33,650 nucleotides of DNA from a virus, in IMG/VR virus record IMGVR_UViG_3300007511_000075, positions 1 to 33,650 of that record; one strand, written 5' to 3'. Made by a program: the position numbers and the translations under genes. Below are positions 15,185 through 25,400 of the stretch, one piece after another (positions within the stretch are counted from its first letter, which is position 1; each line of letters starts with the position of its first letter). The notes under the pieces were generated by a model that did no database searches, had not been told where the DNA came from, and saw nothing but the letters and a program-made list of their open reading frames with translations.

Positions 15185-15888
15185 TGGGTTTTAGTTTTGG
15201 CAAGGCTTTAATGGGTGGGGTTTCTGGCTTCTTGACCGGTGGGCCTGCTGGGGCTGTTATAGGTGCTGCGGGCGGCGGGTTGAGTGGCGGCGGTGATGTG
15301 ACTACAGGTACATCATCATCATCAACATCACAGCAAGTAAGAGCGATGACGGCAGACGAGAAAACGCGTTACGGCGCAGCTCAGCGTATGTCTATGGATA
15401 ATATGGCGATGTTACAGCCGGGCGCGATGGACGCTAGGCGCGACCAGATAGGTGCGGAGCTTCAGGCTTCTCTCGAGGCTAGCCTTGGCCAACAACACAG
15501 GCGGCAAAGCGCGGCTCAACAAACCAGTCTTTTGGCTAGGGGTATGGGTGGTGGATCGTCTTCTGCGGCAATGAGGGGCAGCTTATTTGGACAAACACAA
15601 CAAGCGCTAGGTATGGGCACACTACAAGCCAAGACGCAGGCCGGGCAAATGGCCCTTGGTGAGATGGCAAACTATAGGGCTAACTTAGGCGCAAGCCAAC
15701 AAATGTTTAGCGGGATAGAACAGGCGAGAGCTGGTTCTACGTCAGGCACGTCAAGCGGCACGATGACCCAGACAGCCCCAGACACCTCCACTGGGGATAT
15801 GTTGGGTATGGCTATGAGTTCACTTACTGATCCAGATAGCAAATGGGGTAGTAAGGCTAATGATTTTCTATCTGGCTTGTTTAAATAA
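15184..15888 (+). CDS. Gly-zipper internal virion (ejection) protein
   Basis: This 234-aa protein starts one base inside the previous stop (TAATG). The N-terminus has a glycine zipper (about residues 8-38; GGVSGFLTGGPAGAVIGAAG), able to span a membrane. A Ser/Thr run encoded by CATCAT-type repeats follows, then a long Ala/Gln/Met-rich helical region (about 60-180; DQIGAELQASLEASLGQQ). This architecture resembles the smallest ejection protein of podoviruses (T7 gp14-like), which inserts in the outer membrane. It is followed by two larger putative ejection proteins. Identification rests on composition and order, not on a named motif. Confidence 0.6.
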   Translation: MGFSFGKALMGGVSGFLTGGPAGAVIGAAGGGLSGGGDVTTGTSSSSTSQQVRAMTADEKTRYGAAQRMSMDNMAMLQPGAMDARRDQIGAELQASLEASLGQQHRRQSAAQQTSLLARGMGGGSSSAAMRGSLFGQTQQALGMGTLQAKTQAGQMALGEMANYRANLGASQQMFSGIEQARAGSTSGTSSGTMTQTAPDTSTGDMLGMAMSSLTDPDSKWGSKANDFLSGLFK

Positions 15889-15898
15889 GGGGTAACTG

Positions 15899-17260
15899 AT
15901 GACTAATATATTTGCAGGAATAGCGGCCGGGGCCGAAAGGGGCAGGGCTACAGCCTTAGCTCGGAAGAAGCTTAAGGTGGCACAGACAAAAGAAAACAGA
16001 CTCCAGGCTACGGCTAATCTAGATGAATGGGAGTCCGCATCAAATTACCAGGATGGCATTTGGGAATTAACCCAGGGCGATGGCCCGGTTAATATAGATG
16101 AGATCTCAGGTAAAATGAAGATAGGTAAGGCTATGTACGGCGACTCATTTTATATAGACGGGGCTGATCTTCTTATGGATTTACATGCTACACCTGCGGA
16201 GCTTGAAAGTTTTATAGGCACAGGTGCTAGTGATGCTGATAAAAAAAGACTGAAACAGTATACTGATATATATGAAGGGGGCGACATAGAGTTACCTGAA
16301 GGAGTAACTCGCGTAAGTAATGATAAATATCACACCACAATAAGCCATCAAACAAAAGCGTATAATACTAATATTAGTGAAAAGGATTTTTTTGAAAGAC
16401 ATCCAGAGTATGCAAATAAAAAGAAAGCGCGTGCTGGTGAATTAAAAAACCTTCACGGCTTCATGTCCGCAGAGGCACAACAGAAGCATCAAATGTCTTG
16501 GGAAATGGACAAGATGGAGTTCATGGAAGCCAAGCAGACAAATATGGAGCTTGGCAAGCACGGCCAAGAGTGGAGAGCTGCGATCGCGGATGGCTTCTCT
16601 AAAAACTTAGAACCATTCAGCAATGACCCTGAGACAATTGGTAAGTGGTTAATCGGCGCCCAAAAGGCCGGAGCTGAGAGCGGCTTCTCTCAGGACTTTA
16701 TAAACGATTCCTTAGCCCCTTACTATGAGCAAGGTAAGATCATGCGCGCTAAGTATATGGCAAAAATAAAAGGCCAAGAAGATGAACAGCAAGCAATAGA
16801 GAGATGGAACACCTCGTTAAGGCTAACCGGTAGCGCTGTCAACGCAGAGCTTGCTAGGCATGCTGGCGCGAGGGATGTAAATCTAGGCATGGATGGAAAC
16901 TTCAAGGCAAACTTCGAGGGTGCAGAGATGGAAAAATACAAAGCGTGGACGCAGGCTGCAAGACCTTATATTATAGCAGGTCTGTCAGCCCCAGAGGTTC
17001 TTGAACAAGTTATAGGCGATCCTGTTATGAAATACCCTGATGTTTCGTTTGAGGGTGAAAAAATACCAATAGATCGAATGCCGCAGATAGTAAAAGAGAT
17101 AGAAAACATAGATGGTTATGTTTATTATAACGAAGTGTTTATAGACCCTGTCAATAAAACTAGATACCCGGCTTCGGATTTAATACAGAGATGGTTGAGC
17201 TGGGTGGAAAAGAACCAGCCGACATCGCCATTCATTACCGGCATTCCTTACGGAGGTTAG
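15899..17260 (+). CDS. Internal virion (ejection) protein, 453 aa
   Basis: AAGGGG (15887-15892) is spaced 6 nt from the ATG. The N-terminus IFAGIAAGAERGRATALARK is a basic helix typical of the second ejection protein of podoviruses. The rest is largely helical and charged, with no catalytic motif seen. The region about 290-345 (QQAIERWNTSLRLTGSAVNA and KYKAWTQAARPYIIAGLS) looks like an alpha-helical repeat. It would be packaged near the portal and ejected with the genome. Its place between the Gly-zipper protein and the very large ORF follows the T7 gp14-gp15-gp16 logic. Confidence 0.55.
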   Translation: MTNIFAGIAAGAERGRATALARKKLKVAQTKENRLQATANLDEWESASNYQDGIWELTQGDGPVNIDEISGKMKIGKAMYGDSFYIDGADLLMDLHATPAELESFIGTGASDADKKRLKQYTDIYEGGDIELPEGVTRVSNDKYHTTISHQTKAYNTNISEKDFFERHPEYANKKKARAGELKNLHGFMSAEAQQKHQMSWEMDKMEFMEAKQTNMELGKHGQEWRAAIADGFSKNLEPFSNDPETIGKWLIGAQKAGAESGFSQDFINDSLAPYYEQGKIMRAKYMAKIKGQEDEQQAIERWNTSLRLTGSAVNAELARHAGARDVNLGMDGNFKANFEGAEMEKYKAWTQAARPYIIAGLSAPEVLEQVIGDPVMKYPDVSFEGEKIPIDRMPQIVKEIENIDGYVYYNEVFIDPVNKTRYPASDLIQRWLSWVEKNQPTSPFITGIPYGG

Positions 17261-17264
17261 TAAT

Positions 17265-19373
17265 ATGAGCAAGTTGAATGATTTAGCTACAGACGTAAAA
17301 ACACCTGAACCTACTATGGAAGACCTGCATAACATAGAGCTCCCTAAACAAGGGCCAACAATGAGAGAGATTCTTGAGACAGAACTTCCTGAGATCAAGC
17401 CTGCTCGGGTTGATCTTGCTAGCGCAATAGAGAGGCATAAAGAAACAGCTGTGTCTATGAGCACAACTCCAGTTGAGTCATTAAAGCCTATATTAGATGA
17501 GCCTATCACAACACAAGAGATGGCAGAGAAGATCATAGCCGCCGCGCCGCAAGAAGTGCAAGAATATGTAAGAAGACAAACCGAGACTGCACAGGCCGCT
17601 GTTATTGGTGATATAAAGACAAACTTTAGCACTATTGAGGCCGCAGTTAAAGGATACAAAACTAAAAAAAGAGCATATAATATATCATATGAAATTGGAA
17701 TGAAAGAGCTTGACTATGAGAGTTCTTGGCTAAAGCAATCTAATGAAATGAACGACCGGGAGAGCGTTGAAAGAAAAGCATCTAATCGGATAGGCTTGCC
17801 AATATCAAACGTGACCTATGGCATACAACAAAGATATGGCGTAACGGTTAGAGGTCTTAAGAGAGAAGGCGACGAGCAAATAAGAAGCGTTTATCTTGGT
17901 GGGTACAGGCCTGAGGCTATGGGTGAAGATAGTTTTATAGAGCTTTCTAACAAGCTTGTATCAAGAAGAGATATACTCGTCCATAGAATAGGAACTAAGT
18001 ACGAAGAAGATAACGACAGAAGTGAACTTGCAGAGATAGATATTTTCATAACAATAAATGGAATGCCAGACAAACAAGCTGGCGCGTTCCCTGATCTAAT
18101 GACAAAATACCCATATAGGGGATTCGACGCTACGCCGCCAGAACACAAGAGAGGCATAGCTAAGTTGGGTTGGGATAAGACTATAGGCGACCGTGAAGGT
18201 ATCCGACTTAAGATGTATAAGAAGTGGAAAGCTAAGCCTAAGAAGATTCATGGTGTTGATAATTTAGATAGCGGCGACGACAGCGTGGACCGAGCTATCA
18301 TGTCATCTAACTTGAAGGCTCCACTGTCTAAATCCGTAGACGAGGGTATACAGCAGCTTAGATTCATAACAACATACCTAGCCAATAAGGTTGGGCTCAC
18401 GGAAGATGAGTCCGTACTTCAAGCGTTCGAGACAATGCAAAACACTCGCCTTAAGTATGAGTGGATGGGTGAATCATCTGGAGCTGTCAAATGGGTGCAG
18501 GATGCTATTGGAGCATTTGGATCTATGGCGGTAATAATGACCCCGGCACTGGCCGGTGAGTTCGTTATAGGTAAGATGCTTACTAAGTTTGGTGGGAAAT
18601 GGATGACCGCACAGGTCATTGCTAGCATTTCTGCTAAGACGGGTAAGACTATATCAGTGGTCAGTGAATCACTTATGGAGCAGGCTGGAGTTTTAGAAGA
18701 ACTATATCATGAAGAATTAAATAAGCATGATCGAAGCAAATATAGCAACACAGAATGGGCGAAGCTAAAAGAGGATTTATTTGACGATGCGTATATGAAG
18801 TCATTTGCTACTTTTGCGGCCAACCTTGCTATAACAGGCCTTATGCCTGATTACTTTAGTCCTAATGGGGCTATACGAGGCAAGGCCTTTAAAAAGGCTT
18901 TAAGGAACGCTAGAGAGGCAGCTAAGACAGGGCTAAGAGAGGCTGGTCAAGAGGGTATGCAGTCGGCGATATCACAGCTTAATGTTATATTTGCCACCGG
19001 TCGCAAGGTCTCAGACTTCAGCGCGCTCCAGGTATTATACGAAGCGTCTGTTGGTTTCGGACCAGGTGCTGTTATGCACTATGTGTCACAGGCCACGAAT
19101 TCGATATCAGGGGACAGTCTGTCTCCAGAGGATATCCAGGGCTTGATCGAAAGGGCACAGGAGCAAGCCAGAATAGGCGAGATGTTTCTGGACACTCTTA
19201 TTAAAGACGGTGAAATAAAAGTTGATATTGATGATATTGAGCTTATACCCGTAGAGGCTTTAACTGAGATCCTTATGGAAGCTGGCCAGATGGCTAGTAT
19301 GCTTAACGCGGAGGGTACGGGCCCACATGAGATGTATGCGGAGATATATGAAAAACTTGGCAAGGGCATCTAG
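17265..19373 (+). CDS. N-terminal part of a giant ejection protein, ending at an in-frame TAG
   Basis: This is a 702-aa protein. GGAGG at 17252-17256 supports ATG 17265. The first 50 residues are Pro/Glu-rich, followed by helical charged segments. Residues about 415-445 are hydrophobic (AFGSMAVIMTPALAGEFVIG), and a later part has REAGQEGMQSAISQLNVIF (about 560-580), reminiscent of membrane-active parts of large podovirus ejection proteins. It ends YEKLGKGI at TAG 19371-19373. The same frame then runs on without a stop into the 2781-aa ORF. Other phages of this type usually encode one uninterrupted protein here, so this may be its N-terminal third, either truncated, separated by reinitiation, or extended by readthrough. 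Confidence 0.7.
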   Translation: MSKLNDLATDVKTPEPTMEDLHNIELPKQGPTMREILETELPEIKPARVDLASAIERHKETAVSMSTTPVESLKPILDEPITTQEMAEKIIAAAPQEVQEYVRRQTETAQAAVIGDIKTNFSTIEAAVKGYKTKKRAYNISYEIGMKELDYESSWLKQSNEMNDRESVERKASNRIGLPISNVTYGIQQRYGVTVRGLKREGDEQIRSVYLGGYRPEAMGEDSFIELSNKLVSRRDILVHRIGTKYEEDNDRSELAEIDIFITINGMPDKQAGAFPDLMTKYPYRGFDATPPEHKRGIAKLGWDKTIGDREGIRLKMYKKWKAKPKKIHGVDNLDSGDDSVDRAIMSSNLKAPLSKSVDEGIQQLRFITTYLANKVGLTEDESVLQAFETMQNTRLKYEWMGESSGAVKWVQDAIGAFGSMAVIMTPALAGEFVIGKMLTKFGGKWMTAQVIASISAKTGKTISVVSESLMEQAGVLEELYHEELNKHDRSKYSNTEWAKLKEDLFDDAYMKSFATFAANLAITGLMPDYFSPNGAIRGKAFKKALRNAREAAKTGLREAGQEGMQSAISQLNVIFATGRKVSDFSALQVLYEASVGFGPGAVMHYVSQATNSISGDSLSPEDIQGLIERAQEQARIGEMFLDTLIKDGEIKVDIDDIELIPVEALTEILMEAGQMASMLNAEGTGPHEMYAEIYEKLGKGI

Positions 19374-19457
19374 AACAGCTTAGAGGGTTGGCGGGACTCT
19401 AGGACATTTTATGAAAAAGAGCAAGCTAAGCTAGATAAAGAGCGCGGCAAACCAGAG
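19371..19457 (+). other. In-frame amber codon plus 28 open codons joining the two giant-protein frames
   Basis: TAG at 19371-19373 is followed in the same frame by 28 sense codons (starting NSLEGWRDSRTFYEKEQAKL) up to ATG 19458. The inferred peptide is charged and helical like the segments on both sides, so it reads as coding. No ATG, GTG or TTG lies in these 28 codons, and no Shine-Dalgarno precedes 19458. Reading TAG as one residue would give a product of 702+1+28+2781 = 3512 aa. Confidence 0.6.
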
Positions 19458-22400
19458 ATGTCAGGGTGGCAGCAATGGGCTGAGGCTGTTGAGGAGATTG
19501 AGGCGCAGAGGCGTGATGAGTTAAAGCCAATGGAGGCGATTGAAAAGGAAGATCTCACTCCAGCAGAAAAGTTAAAACAAAAAGCTAACGAGGCTAGTGA
19601 AACCAGAGAGACTATTTCTGGCGAAACTGTGGCTAATGATATAAACGAGATGTCTCGTGAGACCGATGAGTCTGGCGAAGATATGAAACTTAGTGAGTAT
19701 GAGAAAAAGAGAGTTAGCGCAAGGGAATACAAAGAAGAAAGCGTGGACCTTAATAAACTCCTAGAAACAGATCCAGATTTTAAAGCCGCTCACGAGAGTA
19801 GAGAGAAAGATGGCGGGCTAGCCTCACGCTACAAGGGCGAGGATGTCTCTAGTGAAAGCCTAAGCCAACCAATAACCGTAATAGATGGTGAACTTGTTGA
19901 TGGTTATTCAAGAGCGTCAGAGCTCCTTAGTCAAGGCGAGGGCAAAGCCACTGGATATGTAGCTATTCCAAAAGGCAAGTCAAAGCTGACGCTAGGCACA
20001 TCCAGGCCAGCCAAGCCAAAAACAACCAAGCCGCAAACACCGAGCGAGTCCGACCTTCCGGGGATGAGATTAAAATCACTAAGCGTAATCGAAAACAGTA
20101 TGCACCAAAAGATGTCTCGTAGTGAAGTCTTTATGCTCTTGAAAGCTAAAGGCGTAACAGCTGGCGAGATTGCTGACCTTAAAATCAAGGAGTGGGTAAA
20201 AGAAAATCCTAAAGGTAAAGTTGAGCAGGGCGATGTGCTCACGATGCTCAAGGATAAGTCGCCTAGTCTTCATTTTATAAAAAAAGAAGATAAGACCGCA
20301 GAAGCAAACGAGATAGAGGCTTCGATTAAATCTAAAGTCAAGCAATATACTAATCTAGCTGAAAAAATAAGCAAGTTAGAGATGAAGGCCGAAGAGGGTA
20401 GGGCCACAGATCACGAGATAGGCGAAATAAATAAAATAAAGCAAGAGCTTGATTCCTTAAATGAGGAGATAGAGGCGAAATGGAAGCGGCTTCGCAAAGC
20501 AACCCCTCCAGAAGACGATCTCTTAAATAATGGGCATAAGAAATATAGTGTATCGGGCAAGTCAGAAAACCCTGAAAACTATGCTAACTATAGAGAGATA
20601 TTAGTGACTGATGAGGATAGTTATTTTGTAGAGGAGGACCATTACTGGGAGGCTGGTATAGCCTTCACTGTTCGCGGCTCTGATATAGTTGGAGACAGTG
20701 AAACGTTCTTGATCGACGAGATCCAGAGCGACGTTCACCAAAGAGGGAGAACTGCTGGGTATCAAGGTAAAAACCATGACGTAGAATTGGAATCAGCTAG
20801 GGAGGAAATTAATCGTGAAACAATTAAAAGAGAAACACTTAAAGGTGAGCTTCATGCTCTCATTGAGAACTATATAAGAAAAGAAGTACCTAAACAGTTT
20901 TTAATTGACACACTAGAGCAGCGGCTGGGTCACGAGGTGAGAGAGAGAGACATAGAAGTTTACTACGCAACGTTCATGTCAAAGATGGTTTATGCCGTCA
21001 AGACATTACTGGCGGCCAAAGACAAAGGCGTAAGTCTTGCGCAACTGGCTAAAAACACGGAAGGCGGGGACCCTTTTTATAAACTAGATGAAGAGGTTAA
21101 AAGAGCTTTTCCTGTTATATTATCAGCAAACAGTGGCTATAACAGCGCTATAGATTTTAGCGATACAATCAAAACGAATACAGTTCAGGATATTGCGAGT
21201 CGCTTAATGAAGTCACAGGAATTCTCGGAGCTTAAGGAAAGCTTAAGGAGAATAGCAAGGGCTGATGAGACTCTTAAGACTCTTCATAAGAAAGTAGACG
21301 AAACCGCGCTTAAAACTTCATGGATTAAGGCTGGGCTACAAACCGCAATAGCTGAAGCTGTAAATAATAATAGAGGTGAGGTCTCTATAGCTACAGGTTT
21401 TGAGCAGATAGAGCGAAACTTCGTAAAAGAAGTTGCAAAGCACTATTATTCCCGGGATAAGCAAAAGGCATTAGATGCAATTTCTAATCTTAGAGCTAGA
21501 TATATAAACAATATATTTTCTAGTAGAGAGGCCATAAAGATTATGGACTCACTAGATAAATTCTACAACACACGCCTGCCGGGTATGCTTAAGAAGTTTG
21601 GAAACAAACATGGTGCAGAGGTTAGCCTAGTCGAGAATGATGACGGTGTTGTTAGATGGACTCTTAAACTTAACGATAAGATAAGAGATCAGGTTAAAAC
21701 TAAAGGGCTTAATTTACACACCTCCAAGATCAACGAAGGCGAGAGCTCGCGAGTGCCTCTAACGCCAACCGTGAAATCAACCAAGACTTTGTTACGCCAA
21801 GTTAAAAAAAGAGGCGTATCATTTATTGAGTTCGTATTGGGTGGCAAGGGGTCTAAGGGTTTAGAAAATTTAAAAAGTAAGTGGAATAAAGAGTATTCAG
21901 ATCCTGCGAAATACAGGGCTGGCAAAGAGAGACAAAAATCATTAACAATGGCCAAAAATGAAGCTAAGGGGCTTGGCTTTATCGTGTGGCTAAATAGAAT
22001 TATTAAGAATGATAAAGCGCTGACAGTTGATTTTACCGGAGCACCTGTTGATTTAAGCACAGAGTCTGGCCGAAAGGATTTTGTGTTACTTACTGAGTTG
22101 ATGAGGAGCAGGAATTTTGAAGTTGGCAGGACTTTGTTTGTTAAAGATGGTGTGATTTTAATGTCTACAGATAGGACATTTGGAGACCCTGCGTCTACCA
22201 CTGTAATTTCAGAAGATATGGATAGCGAGAGCGCCAAGGAAGCCGTGAAAAATGTAATGAATTATGCAAAAGCGCTAGCCTGTGATGAGGTTATATTTCT
22301 TCATAACCACCCCACATCAGAGGTTGTGCCATCGACCGCTGACCTTACAACTCATGCAACTATCCAGATACTCACAAGTAAATTTAATAAGCTCAATCAA

Positions 22401-25400
22401 ACCAATATAAAATCAACAGACATTACTATAAATCATGGTATGTTTTCAGTGATGGGTGATATTATAACAGGGCAGGACCCGCGAGTTAATGCATACACTA
22501 GACAGGAGCAAGAAAAGGAGCGCTTGCGAAAAGACACGCTTGCTGTAAAAGAAGACGTGGATAGTCTACAAGGCGAAGAGAGCCTTGATGTTTACGAGAT
22601 GGCTAGAAACGATCTTACTGTAGTTAGAATTAAATCGGTAATGGGCTCGGTTGATCGGTTATTGAGCTCAGGAATAGGCAGCGAAGCAGCTGGAGATATT
22701 GAGTCTGACCTGGCTGAGTTTATAGATATACCAGAGAAGCCCCGCTCGGCCGAAGGTATTGTTGGAAAGTTAGAAAATTTAGCGGATCAAGGAAGGTTGG
22801 ATGGGCAAGATTTTGCCATAGCCTATGTTGACCCTCAACAAAAGCTTACAGGTATAGTCACGGTTTCATATCAGTCACTTTCAGAGCAAATGCATGACAC
22901 TGGTTTTTGGGAGCGCATGAGGGCTGAGTTCGGCGGTTATGGTATCCTGGTCCCACTAAATAACCAGGCAGCCAATTCTTTACTTTTGAGAGACATTAAC
23001 GCCCTGAGCGAGCTTAACACCCTTGACCTCCTTAAGCCACCAGCTGATCTTAAGTATGGGGGAGGTATAGCTACTTACGGAGGCCCGGCCATCCGGGTTG
23101 GCGCGGACAAGATAGGTTTACCTGTAGAGGCAAGCAAGATTTCTCCGGCGATTAAAGCGTTTGAGTCCCTCGGCTCTGATACTCGGAGTGAAATGGGGTA
23201 TTCTAAGAATATTGATATAAGGAAAAAGGGCAAGAGGTCTCGAACTCAGGCGGAGAACAGGTTGCATGAGGCTGCGATTCATGATGTGCTTATAAAAGCA
23301 AAAGAGCTTGGCTTGGATGTTGCTAAATTCAGGCAGTGGTATAGTGAGTCTATTAGCGCTATGAGAGAGCAGTTGGTTAAAGATTTGCCAGCACTAGCCG
23401 AACAGGAAAATATGGCCCTGTTCGATATAATGCTTGCGGTTTTCTCAACAAAAACTGGCGTTGCAATGAACTACGACAACGCGTTTGATGCTATGGAACA
23501 CTACCTTGAAGCGGGAGAGCTTAAGGTTAGTAAAAACAAATCTAATAATGATGTTCTTTTAAATTCAAAAGATAAAATTATTGGTGGTATGTCAGGTAAA
23601 GATATGTATATTACCATGTCTAAGATTATGAGCGCCATTGAAGAGATGGGGGCTGGTAAGCTGCACCAATGGTTAATGAGGTCTGATGTTAGTAAACAGG
23701 AATTTATAGATGTATTCGGCAAAGTACCCAGCGGTGCTATGGTCGGGGGCAATAAAGGACACCTTATATTTGGGCCAAAGGTTGGCGAATTTTACGCCGC
23801 AATAACTGGCTCATCTAACGCCTTAGTGATTGATAGATGGGTGATGTATTGGGCTGTCAGGCACTTAGGTGTTATGACAGAGATGGTTACAAATAAAGGG
23901 AGGAAGGTTCGATCTAGGATTGAAGCTCCTAATAATAAGGGCACACGAGAGGTAATAAAAAATGCGTTTAGCCGGGCGCTTGAAGATGTCAATGAAGCGA
24001 CCGGAGAGAGCTGGACTATGGCTGAGTTACAGGCCGTGGTATGGATGCTTGAAAAGAACATACACGCTAACAACGAAGCGCTTGTTGAAGATGTTAATTC
24101 AATCAGTGATTTTGAGGCAGCGGCACTAACAAGAGAGGACCGAGATGGCAACACCAAACTGGAAGATAATGGAAGAGGTAAGGGAGAAGGGGATGGAGGC
24201 CTTTCGGTCGGGACAGAAGATCTCCAGGGCCAAGGCAAGCCTGCTGTGGAAGGCACAGCGCAGCAAATTACGATCGAAACAGCTCAAGAAATAGCCGATG
24301 CAATTAATGATAACGGAGGGTTTACGTATGACCCTAAAACAGGGGAGGTAATCACTAGTGTCAATGAGGATACTTGGGCTGTTGGTGTGACCCCAGAGTT
24401 ATCTCACAAGGCACAGGCACATAAAAAAATAACAGCTGAGCAAGTGCAGACAACCATACAGGAATTTATAGCTAACTCTAAAAAGGCAAGCCCGGGGCTT
24501 AATGATTTATTTGAATTAGATTCTGGCTTTAAGCTCGGTGGTTGGGTAAATAAAGAGGGTGTATTCTTTGTTGATGTAACAATGCTGATAACAGAGTCTA
24601 GATCTGGTGGCAAGGGCCCAGCTAAATTAAAAGCCATGCAACTAGCTAAAGAGCAAAACCAACAAGCTATATTCAACTTAAATGATTTCACTGAGGTAGA
24701 TACCGGTGGGACTGGTGAGGCTCGGCCCGGCATTAATATAGTAGCTGAGGCTAAAAAGCTTGGAAACAAGTATGGGGATAACACAGCGAGCTCCTTAGAA
24801 GACGATGTTGAGGTAAAAGACTCCTCTGGAGCACAAAAGCTTCTTGATATAGCCAAGCGCTTCTCACGAACAGGCAGGAAAAGTGCTCTTGGAAGAGCCG
24901 TAGAGGCTGTCAAAAACGCCCGTGATATATCTAGGAAACTAAGGAAGAAGTCTATTGCTGATCACGTGAGTAATTTCTACACTAAATGGCTTGATCCGCA
25001 TTGGCCGGCAATCAGGGCTGTTAAGAAAGCGCTGAAAATTCAAGGTAAAGGGATGCGTGATTTAGCCGCGTCCTCTAACCCTGTTATACTCGCAAGAACT
25101 ATGATGAGGTGGACCGCTATTGCAGATAGCTTCCTCCGTGGTAAAGGTGTCGCTAAATGGGACAATGCAAATGAGTACACATCAGAGTCACTCGAGAAGA
25201 TAATGCGCCCTATTAAAGAAAAAGACATTGACGCTTTTAACGCATATCTTATAGCTAGGAGAGTTATAGATCTTGCTGAGACTAAACCAGAGGGGTTTGT
25301 TGATGTTGAAGTGTTGGCGGAGAATGAGGCTGTAGTTGAAGAGGCTTTACAGGCCCACCCAGAATGGGCTGAATTAGCGTCCAAGATCACAGCGTTCAGT

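Noticed and set aside
19371-19373. Global reassignment of TAG to an amino acid
   Set aside because: TAG is the natural end of terL, scaffold, capsid, the 1807, 15899, 29050 and 31765 genes, with downstream starts placed accordingly.
21689-22237. Long minus-strand open frame (182 aa) inside the giant gene, and similar ones elsewhere
   Set aside because: These are Ser/Leu/Pro-rich antisense shadows of the + strand gene, with no ribosome-binding site or coupling.
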